Under the pieces are notes generated by a model. That model ran no database searches, was not told where the DNA came from, and saw only the letters and a list, made by a program, of their open reading frames with translations. Made by a program: the position numbers and the translations under genes. Positions 9,904 through 18,934 of a stretch of DNA of 64,000 nucleotides are shown here, in pieces; positions within the stretch are counted from its first letter, which is position 1, and every line of letters starts with the position of its first letter. This stretch comes from Catellicoccus marimammalium M35/04/3. Lineage in GTDB: Bacteria; Bacillota; Bacilli; Lactobacillales; Catellicoccaceae. Where the stretch lies: positions 89,186-153,185 of the forward strand of contig NZ_AMYT01000022.1 of the NCBI RefSeq assembly GCF_000313915.1, written 5' to 3'.

Positions 9904-10581
9904 ATGATGAAAAATGTATTATTAATCGATTTTAAAAATGAAGCCGATGCTTATGAAGGATTTTCTAAATTACAAAATGTTCAAGTAGAACAAAGTAGTG
10001 TAGAAGAAGCTGCATTGGTGAAAGAAGACAACGGAAACTTAGAAATCAAAGAATCTTTTGGTATTGCGGAAGACTCTACATCTAATACTTTATTTGGTGG
10101 TTTCATTGGTCTATTGTTTGGCTTATTCACTGGTGGTTTAGGTTGGGCATTATGGACTTCTGTTGGGATTTTAGTTGGTGCAATGGTAGATGACCACGAA
10201 GATAATAAAGATAATTCTTTATTAACCGATATGAGTAAAAAATTACATGATAATCATTTATCTATTATCGCTGTAGTTGATGAAGATAACTACGATGTCA
10301 TTAATCATACTATTGATGGCTTAGATGCGATGATTACTCGTTATTCTATGGAAGATATTAAAGAAGAAATCGAAGAAACAAAAGAATTAAATAAAAAAAT
10401 TGCTAAAGAAGCAAAAGAACAACTTCGCTTAAAGAAAAAAGAAGCACGTGAACAAAAACGTGAAGCTCGTAAAGAAGAATGGCATGCAAAATATTCTCAA
10501 TACGAAAAAGAAAGAGCTGAGAAAAAAGAAGCGAAAGAAGAAGCAAAAGAAGAAAAAGCGAAAGAAAAAGAAGATAAATAA
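9904..10581 (+). CDS. DUF1269-like membrane protein with long charged tail
   Basis: About 225 residues. An N-terminal alpha/beta part (NVLLIDFKNEADAYEGFSKL) leads into a Gly-rich double membrane segment (TLFGGFIGLLFGLFTGGLG then GILVGAMVDD), followed by a second alpha/beta part and a C-terminal third made almost only of Lys, Glu and Ala, probably a single charged helix. This arrangement resembles DUF1269 proteins, some of which are stress-induced; no function is established. ATG 9904 was chosen from TTG 9901/ATG 9904/ATG 9907 using AAGGAG at 9892-9897; 9907 is equally possible. It is monocistronic, with a terminator after it. Confidence 0.55.
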   Translation: MMKNVLLIDFKNEADAYEGFSKLQNVQVEQSSVEEAALVKEDNGNLEIKESFGIAEDSTSNTLFGGFIGLLFGLFTGGLGWALWTSVGILVGAMVDDHEDNKDNSLLTDMSKKLHDNHLSIIAVVDEDNYDVINHTIDGLDAMITRYSMEDIKEEIEETKELNKKIAKEAKEQLRLKKKEAREQKREARKEEWHAKYSQYEKERAEKKEAKEEAKEEKAKEKEDK

Positions 10582-10590
10582 TTGAAACCA

Positions 10591-10628
10591 AAAAAGGTGA
10601 GGAGTAGTTCCTCATCTTTTTTTTCTTT
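10591..10628 (+). terminator. Terminator after the DUF1269-like gene
   Basis: A 12-bp stem (AAAAGGTGAGGA / TCCTCATCTTTT, one G-T pair) with loop GTAGT and a T8 run. Confidence 0.8.
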
Positions 10629-10702
10629 CTAGAGAAAAAAAGTAGAGGTAAATATGGTAAGATAAAACTACATTCAAAGAGCAGAAAAGAAAGGAGGAAA
10701 TG

Positions 10703-11986
10703 ATGAACGAAAGTTGTTACCAAGTATTTAAAAATTATCGCTTTCAAGATTTTAAAGAAGAAGTATTAACCTTACTTTATCAACCGATGTTAGAGCCTTT
10801 TGATCTTAGCGTCTATCGTTTTTTACTTGTGTTACCTGAAGAAAATAATTTCTTACATGAGGCGATGTTTTCTTTCTTATCTTGTAGCCAAGAGGAATTT
10901 TTGACCGCTCGATCTCATTTAGAAGCCATGGGTCTATTAAAAACGTATCAAGAGGAAGAAGGTCAAAATTATCGTTATGAATTATTCTCGCCCTTATCAG
11001 CGAAGCAGTTTTTTGCGGATGATATTTTAAGCTTTTTACTTTTTCATAAAATTGGCGAGTATAGCTTCCAACGATTGAAAAATTATTTCCTACCCAAAAA
11101 GGAATTCACGGGATATCAAGAAATTACGAAACGATTTGATGAGGTATATGAATTTTCTGAACAGCAGTTCCAAGAAGCACAACCTTATCTATATCAAGAA
11201 TCTACTCCTTGTGTAGAGCCATTATTTAAAACGACAAAAGAAGATGATCAATGGTTCCAACAATGGCTAGAATTGCTTCCAGAAATGGAAGTTGATTTAT
11301 CTTCAGTACAACGCGAGCGAAAACGAATTTTGTTTTTACATCGCTCGTTTCAGTTTTCTGACTTTTATTGGGTAGAATTAATTAAAGCTTCTTGTGATCC
11401 AATGGATGGAGTTTTAGATGGAGAAAAATTACAAAAATTAGTTCTTCAATTACAACAAGAAGGCAAAAAAGAACCGCAAGAAGTAAAAGACAGTATTTCT
11501 ATTCCCAAAATGAAAGATCAACGATTACAAAAGATGTTTGAAATTGCAAAACAATTGAAACCTTTGGAATTTCTATCTTCCATCAAAAAGCAAACACACG
11601 GTAGTATTATCACTACAGAGAAATTTGCGATTACAGATTTATTACAACAAGAAATCCATCCTTTCTTGATTAACATTGTTTTGTATTATTTATTGATTGT
11701 AGAAAAAGAACCAGAATTGCCTCGGAATCGATTTGAACGCATCATCAATCAACTAGGAAAGCATCAATACACAGATGTTTTAGAAATTTGGCAAGCATTA
11801 CCAAACCTAGATCCAAAACATAAAAAGACAGTAGCTAAAAAAGCTTCTTATACGAAAAATAAAGAAGAAAAGAAAGTGATTCGTCCAGAGTGGGAAGGAA
11901 AAGAGAAAAAACCAGTTCAAGAAGCTTCTGAGGAAGAAAAAGCAGATTTATTGGCACAATTAGAAGCGTTGAGGAATAAGAAATGA
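10703..11986 (+). CDS. dnaB: Replication initiation and membrane attachment protein DnaB
   Basis: About 427 residues. It is similar throughout to the Bacillus-type DnaB (not the helicase), which with DnaD and DnaI loads the replicative helicase at oriC and restart sites. The N-terminal winged-helix region opens with NYRFQDFKEEVLTLLYQPML. The C-terminal DnaD-like helical domain contains LLQQEIHPFLINIVLYYLLI. The final ~50 residues are Lys/Glu-rich. ATG 10703 is preferred over ATG 10700 because AGGAGG ends only 2 nt before the latter. The stop overlaps the dnaI start (ATGA), so the two are coupled. The nrdR gene that often precedes dnaB in Firmicutes is absent here. Confidence 0.88.
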   Translation: MNESCYQVFKNYRFQDFKEEVLTLLYQPMLEPFDLSVYRFLLVLPEENNFLHEAMFSFLSCSQEEFLTARSHLEAMGLLKTYQEEEGQNYRYELFSPLSAKQFFADDILSFLLFHKIGEYSFQRLKNYFLPKKEFTGYQEITKRFDEVYEFSEQQFQEAQPYLYQESTPCVEPLFKTTKEDDQWFQQWLELLPEMEVDLSSVQRERKRILFLHRSFQFSDFYWVELIKASCDPMDGVLDGEKLQKLVLQLQQEGKKEPQEVKDSISIPKMKDQRLQKMFEIAKQLKPLEFLSSIKKQTHGSIITTEKFAITDLLQQEIHPFLINIVLYYLLIVEKEPELPRNRFERIINQLGKHQYTDVLEIWQALPNLDPKHKKTVAKKASYTKNKEEKKVIRPEWEGKEKKPVQEASEEEKADLLAQLEALRNKK

Positions 11987-12915
11987 GAAAAGTGACAGAA
12001 ATGATACAACCTTTGCCACCTTTTTTACAAGAAAAGATGGCCGAGCAAAAAGAAAAAATTTTGACTGCCCCATGCATTCAAGAATTTTTACAAAAAGAAC
12101 AATTAACTGCATCACAAATCAATGATAATTTCTTAGTGTTGCAACAATATTATGAAGAAAAAAAAGAAATAGAAGCAAAAGGGAAATTGACTCATTTTCC
12201 AGGTTATGTACCTGTATTAGTTTGGCAGGAAGGTCATGCTTTAGTCGAGTATCAATTATCAGAACAAGAAAAGAGACGTCAAAAACAAGAAAAAGAGCAA
12301 TCTTATATGAATTGTCTTTATCTACCACGTTCTTTACAAACCGTCTCTTTAGAACAAGTGAATTTTAAAGGCAATAAAAGCAAACTTTTCCCTAAAATTT
12401 TACATATGATTGAAGCCTTAGATGAAAGACAAGGAAATTATGTACCTGGTTTATACCTTTATGGTGAATTTGGTGTGGGTAAAACCTTTATGATGGCAGC
12501 TCTTTGTAATGAACTAGCCAAAAAACATATTTCTTCTTTATTGATTAATCTTTCAATGTTTATTAGTGAATTAAAAGAAAAAATGGGGACTCCTGAATAT
12601 CGCAGTTATAGTCAGCATATTTTGCAAAAAATGAAGACGGTATCGGTATTAGTAATGGATGATATTGGGATGGAATCAATGAGTGATTGGGTACGCGATG
12701 ATATATTAATGCCTGTATTACAATATCGCATGCAAGAGGAAAAGACGACTTGTTTTACTTCAAATTTAAGTCCTCAAAAACTAGAAGAGCATTTTGCCGA
12801 CACAAGAACGAGTACGAATCATTTAAAAGCCAAACGCTTAATGGAACGTATCCTATTTTTAGCCGATCCATTCTTAGTGGAAGATAAAAATAATCGTCAG
12901 GTGTCAAGAAAATAA
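11983..12915 (+). CDS. dnaI: Primosomal protein DnaI (helicase loader)
   Basis: 310 residues. The AAA+ ATPase loads the DnaC/DnaB-type hexameric helicase with DnaB and DnaD. Residues 1-~110 are the helicase-binding domain. Walker A is GEFGVGKT at 161-168, Walker B VLVMDDIG at about 222, and a sensor I region TTCFTSNLSP follows. Length and order are normal for the family. The 4-bp overlap with dnaB shows one operon. Confidence 0.93.
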   Translation: MRKVTEMIQPLPPFLQEKMAEQKEKILTAPCIQEFLQKEQLTASQINDNFLVLQQYYEEKKEIEAKGKLTHFPGYVPVLVWQEGHALVEYQLSEQEKRRQKQEKEQSYMNCLYLPRSLQTVSLEQVNFKGNKSKLFPKILHMIEALDERQGNYVPGLYLYGEFGVGKTFMMAALCNELAKKHISSLLINLSMFISELKEKMGTPEYRSYSQHILQKMKTVSVLVMDDIGMESMSDWVRDDILMPVLQYRMQEEKTTCFTSNLSPQKLEEHFADTRTSTNHLKAKRLMERILFLADPFLVEDKNNRQVSRK

Positions 12916-12917
12916 CG

Positions 12918-12946
12918 TTGACAAATAAAAAAACAATGCTTATAAT
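12918..12946 (+). promoter_or_regulatory. SigmaA promoter of yceD-rpmF
   Basis: TTGACA (12918-12923), exactly 17 bp, TATAAT (12941-12946). It lies just after the dnaI stop. Confidence 0.85.
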
Positions 12947-12974
12947 AATTTTTGTTATAGGTAGAGGTGATTGT

Positions 12975-13535
12975 ATGAAATGGTCGATTCAAGAATTACG
13001 AAAAAAAAATGAGGCTGTGGTACACATTGATGAAACAATGGATGTCAAAGCGAGTTTATTAGCTCGTGATGATGAACTTATCGATGTATCACCGATACAT
13101 GTTCAAGGAGATTTAGTCATTGAAGATAGTGACTTTCTTTTGAACGCTAATGTTACTTGTGAAGTGACTTTACCTTCAAGTCGTTCTTTGACTCCCGTGA
13201 CGGTTCCTTTAGATTTCGATTTTCAAGAAATCTATATGACACCCGAACAAGATCGTAATCGTCCAGAATCTTTACAAGATGAAATTGTTTTTGTCTTAGA
13301 AAAAGATTTAATTGACATTACAGAAGCAGTAGAGGATAATCTCTTATTGAACCTACCCATTCAAGTATTATCTCCAGAAGAAGAAGCAGGAGAAGATTTA
13401 CCAATGGGACAAGGTTGGGAAGTCATTTTAGAAAGTGATTACGAAGAACAGAAGAAACGAACACAAGAAGAAACTGTTGATCCCCGTCTTGCTAAATTAT
13501 CAACTTTGTTTGCAGAAACAGAGGAAGAAGAGTAA
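12975..13535 (+). CDS. yceD: YceD/DUF177 family protein (23S rRNA accumulation factor)
   Basis: 186 residues of the YceD family, which is required for normal 23S rRNA levels in some bacteria and is almost always encoded before rpmF, as here. Typical features are the LARDDELIDVSPIHVQGDLVI strand region, the late Asp/Glu-rich segment and the C-terminal DPRLAKLSTLF. ATG 12975 with AGAGGTGA before it is the real start. A longer TTG-initiated frame from 12918 would begin inside the promoter -35 and can be dismissed. Confidence 0.8.
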   Translation: MKWSIQELRKKNEAVVHIDETMDVKASLLARDDELIDVSPIHVQGDLVIEDSDFLLNANVTCEVTLPSSRSLTPVTVPLDFDFQEIYMTPEQDRNRPESLQDEIVFVLEKDLIDITEAVEDNLLLNLPIQVLSPEEEAGEDLPMGQGWEVILESDYEEQKKRTQEETVDPRLAKLSTLFAETEEEE

Positions 13536-13590
13536 GATGGTTTGGAATACATGACTTTTGTCATGAATAAATAAGGAGGTATATGGACTA

Positions 13591-13770
13591 ATGGCAGTAC
13601 CAGCTAGAAGAACTTCTAAAGCTAAAAAAGCAAAACGTCGTACACATTATAAATTACAAATGCCAGGTTTAAGCGCTTGCCCTAACTGTGGTGAAATGAA
13701 ACGTAGTCACCATGCATGCCCAGCTTGTGGAACTTATAAAGGTCAAGACGTTCGTGGCAACGAAGCGTAA
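13591..13770 (+). CDS. rpmF: 50S ribosomal protein L32
   Basis: 59 residues starting [20 protein letters not shown], the conserved L32 N-terminus. Two Cys pairs (CPNC and CPAC) form the zinc-binding site, so this is the zinc-containing C+ form. A long Shine-Dalgarno match, AAGGAGGT, lies 10 nt upstream. It is co-transcribed with yceD and followed by a terminator. Confidence 0.96.
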   Translation: MAVPARRTSKAKKAKRRTHYKLQMPGLSACPNCGEMKRSHHACPACGTYKGQDVRGNEA

Positions 13771-13800
13771 TAATAAGATACTGAATTATAGTGGAGTATC

Positions 13801-13840
13801 AAAACCTCAAGGCAACCATGGAGTCTTGAGGTTTTTTTTT
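13801..13840 (+). terminator. Terminator after rpmF
   Basis: An 11-bp stem (AAAACCTCAAG / CTTGAGGTTTT) with a 13-nt loop and a T9 run. Confidence 0.85.
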
Positions 13841-13864
13841 AAATAAACATAGGGGGAAACTACA

Positions 13865-14557
13865 ATGCATCGAATTTTAATTATTGAAGATGAAAAGAAT
13901 TTAGCTCGTTTTGTTGTATTGGAGTTAAAACATGAAGGATATGAGACAGAAGTTCATTACAATGGACGTACAGGATTAGAAGCAGCGTTGAATGAAGATT
14001 GGGACGCAATCTTATTAGATTTAATGTTACCAGAATTAAATGGATTGGAAGTTTGCCGTCGCATTCGCCAAGTGAAAGATACTCCAATTATTATGATGAC
14101 TGCACGTGATTCTGTGATTGATCGTGTTTCTGGTTTAGATCATGGAGCCGATGATTATATCGTAAAACCTTTTGCGATTGAAGAATTATTAGCCCGTTTA
14201 CGTGCTTTATTACGTCGAATTGATATTGAAGTAGATAAAAATGTACACAAAAAGACAACCTTAACTTATCGTGATTTAGTGGTAGAAAAGGAAAATCGCA
14301 TTGTTCGTCGCAATAATGAGATTATTGAACTCACTAAACGAGAATATGAACTATTAGTAATGTTGATGGAAAATGTAAATGTGGTTCTATCACGTGAAGT
14401 ATTACTAAAAAATGTTTGGGGCTACGAAAGTGTCTCTGAAACCAATGTAGTAGATGTTTATATTCGTTATTTACGTAATAAAATCGATGTCTATGGCGCA
14501 GAAAGCTATATTCAAACGATTCGTGGTACCGGCTATGTAATGCGTACGAATGAATAA
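13865..14557 (+). CDS. OmpR-family response regulator (CovR/CsrR/LisR type)
   Basis: 230 residues. Receiver domain with D9/E10, phosphoacceptor D52 (LLDLMLPELNG), T79 and K101 (VKPF), then an OmpR winged-helix DNA-binding domain (ELTKREYELLVMLMENVNVV, VDVYIRYLRNKID, IRGTGYVMR). Overall wording is closest to the CovR/CsrR, LisR and EtaR group, which controls envelope stress and virulence genes in Firmicutes. It overlaps the kinase gene by 8 bp, which makes them a cognate pair. The exact regulon cannot be read from here. Confidence 0.88.
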   Translation: MHRILIIEDEKNLARFVVLELKHEGYETEVHYNGRTGLEAALNEDWDAILLDLMLPELNGLEVCRRIRQVKDTPIIMMTARDSVIDRVSGLDHGADDYIVKPFAIEELLARLRALLRRIDIEVDKNVHKKTTLTYRDLVVEKENRIVRRNNEIIELTKREYELLVMLMENVNVVLSREVLLKNVWGYESVSETNVVDVYIRYLRNKIDVYGAESYIQTIRGTGYVMRTNE

Positions 14558-16022
14558 GGAACATTCCTTTAAAAAATTTCGTATTAAATCTTTACGGGTC
14601 AAATGGGTCACATTAACATTAACATTTATTTTAGGGATGTTTTTAATTTTTTCTACCTTTATTTATTACAATGCGACACAAATGATGTCCATTGAAGGAA
14701 GAAAAAATATTGAGTTGACAATTGAGGATATGGTACGTCAATTATCACAATCGGACCAGTCTCTTGATAAAAAAACATCGAATACTCTATTGTCTAAAGC
14801 GGTTAAAATTTCTGGTGGAAAAGGAAACTATACCGTAAATGTTGGAAATTTAATCGCTGAATTAGGACAAGATGAGCTCTATGCTTATGTTTATTCTGCA
14901 GATAAAAAATTGGTAGTGGAAACAAGACCAAAAAAAGACTACCAGTCAAAACCATTGGTTCAAAATATTCACTTACGCCGCGTAAATGGAATGCCAGGGT
15001 TTGTTGTAGGAAAGGAAGTTCGTTCGAAAAAAACAAATAAAGTAGTCGGTTACGTCCAGCTATTTTATGAATTGGATGATTTGAACCATATTCGCAAAGA
15101 TATTGTTCATAACATTGAAATTTTTGTGGTTATTGGTTTAATTATTTCTTTCCTAGGAGCAATTTTAATCTCGCATTACTTCTTAGATCCACTACAAAAA
15201 CTCGTGAATACGATGAAAATAATGCAAGAAGACCCAATGACCGATGAAAGAACGCCGTTACCTAAAGATAAAAATGAATTATGGGAATTAACCAAATCAA
15301 GTAATCATATGATGGATCAAGTTCAGCGCTATATCCATCAACAAGAGCAGTTTGTTGAAGATGTATCTCATGAATTGCGAACGCCGGTAGCGATTATTGA
15401 AGGGCATCTTCAAATGTTAAACCGTTGGGGAAAAGATGATCCAGAAATTTTATCTGAATCATTAGAGGCGTCCTTACAAGAGATTGACCGAATGAAAGCA
15501 TTAGTCCAAGAAATGCTTGATTTAACAAGAATTGACCAAGAAGAATTACAATATCAAAATGAAACTTGTGTGGCTCGCAGTTTAGTGCAACAAGTTTTAA
15601 ATAATTTCCAAATTTTATATCCAGACTTTTCATTTGTTTTAAATGATGAATTACTCGAGCCTGTAGAAGTTTGTATTTGTCATCGTCATTTAGAACAATT
15701 GTTAGTCATTTTAATTGATAATGCCGTGAAATATTCAACGGATAAAAAAGTCGTTCATGTGACTTTATCTGCGAATACTCGTCATTTAGAAATTGCCGTT
15801 CAAGACTTTGGAGAAGGAATTTCTAAAGAAGATTTACAAAAAATCTTTGATCGTTTCTATCGAGTAGACAAAGCAAGAAGTCGTCAAAAGGGTGGAAATG
15901 GATTAGGATTAGCTATTGCGCAAAAATTAGTCGAGGTTTATCACGGAAAATTATCTGTGGATAGCATTTTGGATGAAGGTACGGTTTTCCATATCGAATT
16001 ACCAATTAAAAAGGAAAAATAA
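14550..16022 (+). CDS. Sensor histidine kinase (CovS/CsrS/LisK type)
   Basis: 490 residues. Two membrane segments (about 19-40 and 190-212) flank a ~150-residue extracellular sensor. A HAMP linker, the dimerisation domain with phosphorylatable H274 (VSHELRTPVAIIEGH) and an HATPase domain with the N box (ILIDNAVKYS), DFGEGIS and GGNGLGLAIAQK boxes follow. It senses an unknown envelope signal and phosphorylates the regulator encoded just upstream, with which its gene overlaps. Confidence 0.88.
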   Translation: MNKEHSFKKFRIKSLRVKWVTLTLTFILGMFLIFSTFIYYNATQMMSIEGRKNIELTIEDMVRQLSQSDQSLDKKTSNTLLSKAVKISGGKGNYTVNVGNLIAELGQDELYAYVYSADKKLVVETRPKKDYQSKPLVQNIHLRRVNGMPGFVVGKEVRSKKTNKVVGYVQLFYELDDLNHIRKDIVHNIEIFVVIGLIISFLGAILISHYFLDPLQKLVNTMKIMQEDPMTDERTPLPKDKNELWELTKSSNHMMDQVQRYIHQQEQFVEDVSHELRTPVAIIEGHLQMLNRWGKDDPEILSESLEASLQEIDRMKALVQEMLDLTRIDQEELQYQNETCVARSLVQQVLNNFQILYPDFSFVLNDELLEPVEVCICHRHLEQLLVILIDNAVKYSTDKKVVHVTLSANTRHLEIAVQDFGEGISKEDLQKIFDRFYRVDKARSRQKGGNGLGLAIAQKLVEVYHGKLSVDSILDEGTVFHIELPIKKEK

Positions 16023-16056
16023 AAGCAGAGAGAATTTTGTTCTCTCTGCTTTTTTG
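16021..16056. terminator. Bidirectional terminator between the kinase gene and yidC
   Basis: A 14-bp perfect stem (AAAAGCAGAGAGAA / TTCTCTCTGCTTTT) with loop TTTTG, overlapping the kinase stop. It serves the two convergent genes. Confidence 0.88.
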
Positions 16057-16066
16057 TTTGAACTTC

Positions 16067-17119
16067 TTAATGTGGATGATTTTGTTTTCCAGCATTACGA
16101 CGATGATCTTCGTTAGAGGTTGATTCGTCAGAAGTTGGTTCGTTATTTTGATTTACAACGTCATGAGTATCATGACGATGTCTTTGTTTTCCGGCATTAC
16201 GACGATGATCTTCTGTCTGTCCTTGAGCTTGCACTTGTTGACGCTCTTGACGTTCACGGTGACGGTCAATCATGTCTTGTGGGATGATTTCATCCACATC
16301 AATCGTTGTTTTTGGTGGGTTTTTCTTCAATTGTTCTGCCACTTGTTTTTTGATACGTGGTTTGTGGTAGAAATTGATGATTAATGTTTGAATACAACTG
16401 AAAATACCACCAATAATCCAATATAAAGTTACTCCAGCAGGAGCGTTAAAGGACATCATACCAATCATAATTGGACTTACCATCATTGGCATCATCATCT
16501 GTTTACGTTGCTCTTTTGGTACAGATAGAGAACTTAAGTAACTTTGTAAGAAATAAGCACCCATCGCGATTAAAGCAAATAGCATACTTGCTTTTCCTAA
16601 TGAGAAACCTAAAAAGACCGATTGATCAATCCCTGGTGTGTAACGAGCAGAGAAGTATAACGCAGTAAAGAATGGCATTTGGATGATTAATGGTAAACAT
16701 CCCATTCCACCAAATAAACTGATGTTATTTTCTTTCATCAACGCTCCATAGGCAATGGTCAATTTTTGTTTTTCTTCTTCGGTTTGAGCTAAACGCATTT
16801 TTTCTTGAATTCGTTGCATCTCTGGCTGGATGGCTTGCATTTTTTCTTGTTGTAGCATCATTTTTTTGGATTGACTTAATCCTAATGGCAAGATACATAG
16901 ACGAACAATTAAGGTAATAACGATAATTGCTAATCCATATCCTAGGTGTAGGTTATTCGCAAAGAAATGAATGGCTGCACTCATTGGGCGAACTAATAAG
17001 TTATATACCCAACCGTCTCCTGTAGGATGTCCAGAAGCATCCGTCTGTACACATCCTGTTAAAAGGACCGCTAAAAACAATAAGCCACCAAAAAGATATA
17101 ATTTTTTGCGTTGTTTCAT
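16067..17119 (-). CDS. yidC: Membrane protein insertase YidC/OxaA (lipoprotein type)
   Basis: 350 residues. A lipoprotein signal peptide ends in LTGC (Cys23 lipidated). Five hydrophobic segments follow, with the typical Firmicute core GYGLAIIVITLIVRLCILPL, a cytosolic Lys/Glu/Gln hairpin (KMMLQQEKMQAIQPEMQ) and FFTALYFSARYTPG. It inserts and folds membrane proteins with or without SecYEG. The C-terminal ~70 residues are hydrophilic and carry a duplicated motif DHRRNAGKQ. The start has GAAAGGGG upstream. The yidC-rnpA operon order seen near oriC is absent, so this may be the second paralogue (YidC2-like). Confidence 0.92.
   Translation of the reverse strand: MKQRKKLYLFGGLLFLAVLLTGCVQTDASGHPTGDGWVYNLLVRPMSAAIHFFANNLHLGYGLAIIVITLIVRLCILPLGLSQSKKMMLQQEKMQAIQPEMQRIQEKMRLAQTEEEKQKLTIAYGALMKENNISLFGGMGCLPLIIQMPFFTALYFSARYTPGIDQSVFLGFSLGKASMLFALIAMGAYFLQSYLSSLSVPKEQRKQMMMPMMVSPIMIGMMSFNAPAGVTLYWIIGGIFSCIQTLIINFYHKPRIKKQVAEQLKKNPPKTTIDVDEIIPQDMIDRHRERQERQQVQAQGQTEDHRRNAGKQRHRHDTHDVVNQNNEPTSDESTSNEDHRRNAGKQNHPH
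16081..16213. repeat. 31-bp direct repeat inside the yidC tail
   Basis: Two copies of a 31-nt sequence (16081-16111 and 16183-16213) differ at one base and lie 102 bp apart in frame. They encode the repeated tail motif EDHRRNAGKQ. Confidence 0.8.
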
Positions 17120-17211
17120 ATGTTTCCCCTTTCTAAATATACAGATTAACTATAAAGGAAACAGGAAGAATAATCAATATTCATCCCAAGAAAGAAAGGG
17201 GAAAATTAAAT

Positions 17212-17484
17212 TTATAGTACGGAAAAATGAGTGTATTGTGGCTCATTGGAAACGACTTCTTTCGTATAAGAAGTAACAAATCCAGCGGGACTGGGACAAC
17301 GTTGAACGATGGTCGCTAGGTCATCTACCTCTTCCTCATTGCCTTGAAGAATGACTTCTACAGAACCATCATTTAAATTTTTAGCATAACCATGGACATT
17401 TCGTTCATCTGCTTTCATTTTTGTTGTGTAACGAAAAGCAACTCCTTGGACACAACCTTGAACATTCATCTTTATTGTCTTCAT
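17212..17484 (-). CDS. acyP: Acylphosphatase
   Basis: 90 residues, full length. The signature GCVQGVAFRY carries the catalytic Arg18, and N36 in YAKNLNDGSVEV is the second catalytic residue. It hydrolyses acyl phosphates in the cytoplasm. It starts 6 nt after AGGAGGG. It is transcribed divergently from the methyltransferase gene and is upstream of yidC on the same strand, 92 bp apart, with no terminator seen between them. Confidence 0.93.
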   Translation of the reverse strand: MKTIKMNVQGCVQGVAFRYTTKMKADERNVHGYAKNLNDGSVEVILQGNEEEVDDLATIVQRCPSPAGFVTSYTKEVVSNEPQYTHFSVL

Positions 17485-17575
17485 AAAAATCCCTCCTAGT
17501 GTTATTATAGCAAAGAAAGAGTGCAGTTTATTTGAGAATGAATATCAATAAAGACTATACTAAAGGAGGAAAAAG

Positions 17576-18325
17576 ATGGAGATTATTACTTCAACGAAAA
17601 ATCAATGGGTGAAAACCGTAAAGACTTTATATAAAAGAAAAGGACGTAAAGAATCGGGCTGTTTTATTTTAGAAGGATGGCATTTGCTAGAAGAAGCGTT
17701 AAAAGCAGGAGCCAAAATTGAACAAATTTTTGTTTTAGAAAGTCAACAAGAACGGTTACAAGAAGTAGAAGGAATTCCTGTCTATTGTGTGACAGAATCT
17801 GTTTTAAAAGCAATGAGTAGTGCAGAAAAACCACAAGGAGTATTAGCGATTGCTAAACAATGGGAATATCCAGAATTAACGTTAGAGGGAGCTTGGGTCT
17901 TTTTAGATCGAGTTCAAGATCCAGGAAATGTGGGAACCATTATTCGTACTGCAGATGCGGCAGGATATCAAGGTGTGATTTTAGGCGAAGGATGTGCGGA
18001 CCTTTATAATGATAAAGTATTGCGTTCGATGCAAGGAAGCCAATATCACATTCCGGTTTACGAAAAATCATTAACCGAAATTATCCCACAATTTAAAGCT
18101 CAAGGTGGAAAAGTTTATGGCACAAAATTAGATAAAAATGCTCAAGATTATCGAGAAGTACATCCACAAGGAGATTATGCCATCTTAATGGGGAATGAAG
18201 GAAAAGGCGTTGCGAAAGAATTATTGGATCAAACCAATCAAAATGTTTTTATTCCAATGAGAGGGCAAGCGGAAAGTTTGAATGTCGCCATCGCAACTGC
18301 CATTTTATTATTTGCTTGGCAATAA
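17576..18325 (+). CDS. TrmH/SpoU-family RNA 2'-O-methyltransferase
   Basis: 249 residues. The N-terminal substrate-binding domain (STKNQWVKTVKTLYKRKGRK, GCFILEGWHLL) precedes a SPOUT fold with all three motifs: DPGNVGTIIRTADAAG, ILMGNEGKGV and IPMRGQAESLNVAIATAILLF. Such knotted enzymes use S-adenosylmethionine to methylate rRNA or tRNA ribose. The pairing with pheST across Firmicutes (YsgA-like) suggests rRNA, but the target nucleotide is not deducible. The start follows AAAGGAGG. Confidence 0.88.
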   Translation: MEIITSTKNQWVKTVKTLYKRKGRKESGCFILEGWHLLEEALKAGAKIEQIFVLESQQERLQEVEGIPVYCVTESVLKAMSSAEKPQGVLAIAKQWEYPELTLEGAWVFLDRVQDPGNVGTIIRTADAAGYQGVILGEGCADLYNDKVLRSMQGSQYHIPVYEKSLTEIIPQFKAQGGKVYGTKLDKNAQDYREVHPQGDYAILMGNEGKGVAKELLDQTNQNVFIPMRGQAESLNVAIATAILLFAWQ

Positions 18326-18340
18326 GAAAGAAGGATAAAA

Positions 18341-18931
18341 ATGGGAAAAAGAGATTGGTGTTATGATGCAGAATATCGAACTTATGTCGATGATTTACTA
18401 GAAAAACCACAAGTACAAGAATTAAAAAATTATAAACATCATCATTATACAAATCGTTTAGATCACTCGATTGCGGTATCGTATTATAGTTATTTACTTG
18501 CAAAAAAGATGCATGCTAATGCTCGAGCTGTCGCAAGAGCAGGTTTGCTTCATGATATGTATTACTATGATAATGAAACCGCAAAAGAAGTATTGAATGG
18601 GGAAAATCATTATAAAGTGCATCCACAAATTGCAGCGATAAATGCCGCTCAAATTACAGATTTAAGTGATCTTGAAAAAGATATTATTCATAGCCATATG
18701 TTTGGAGCTACAATGACGGTTCCTCATTACAAAGAAAGCTATATTGTTACGTTAATGGATAAGTATTGTTCGATTAAAGATGTGAGCTCTCCATTTTGGC
18801 AAAAGACAAAAGATAAGACAAAATCCTTTGTGCAAAATCATGAGACAACATTGAAATGTAAAGAGAAATTTGATAAAATCAAAAAAGAAAAAATGAAACC
18901 ATTAGCGAAAAATGTTGAGGGAAAAGAGTAG
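18341..18931 (+). CDS. HD-domain phosphohydrolase
   Basis: 196 residues. Metal ligands of an HD domain are visible: His in NRLDHSIAVSYY, the His-Asp doublet in AGLLHDMYYYD, His residues in DIIHSHMFG and Asp in LMDKYCSIKDV. A Lys-rich C-terminal tail follows. The substrate is unknown; HD enzymes act on nucleotides or phosphate esters. It lies 15 bp after the methyltransferase gene with its own GAAGGA site, so the two are probably an operon that reads toward pheST. Confidence 0.75.
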   Translation: MGKRDWCYDAEYRTYVDDLLEKPQVQELKNYKHHHYTNRLDHSIAVSYYSYLLAKKMHANARAVARAGLLHDMYYYDNETAKEVLNGENHYKVHPQIAAINAAQITDLSDLEKDIIHSHMFGATMTVPHYKESYIVTLMDKYCSIKDVSSPFWQKTKDKTKSFVQNHETTLKCKEKFDKIKKEKMKPLAKNVEGKE

Positions 18932-18934
18932 TTT

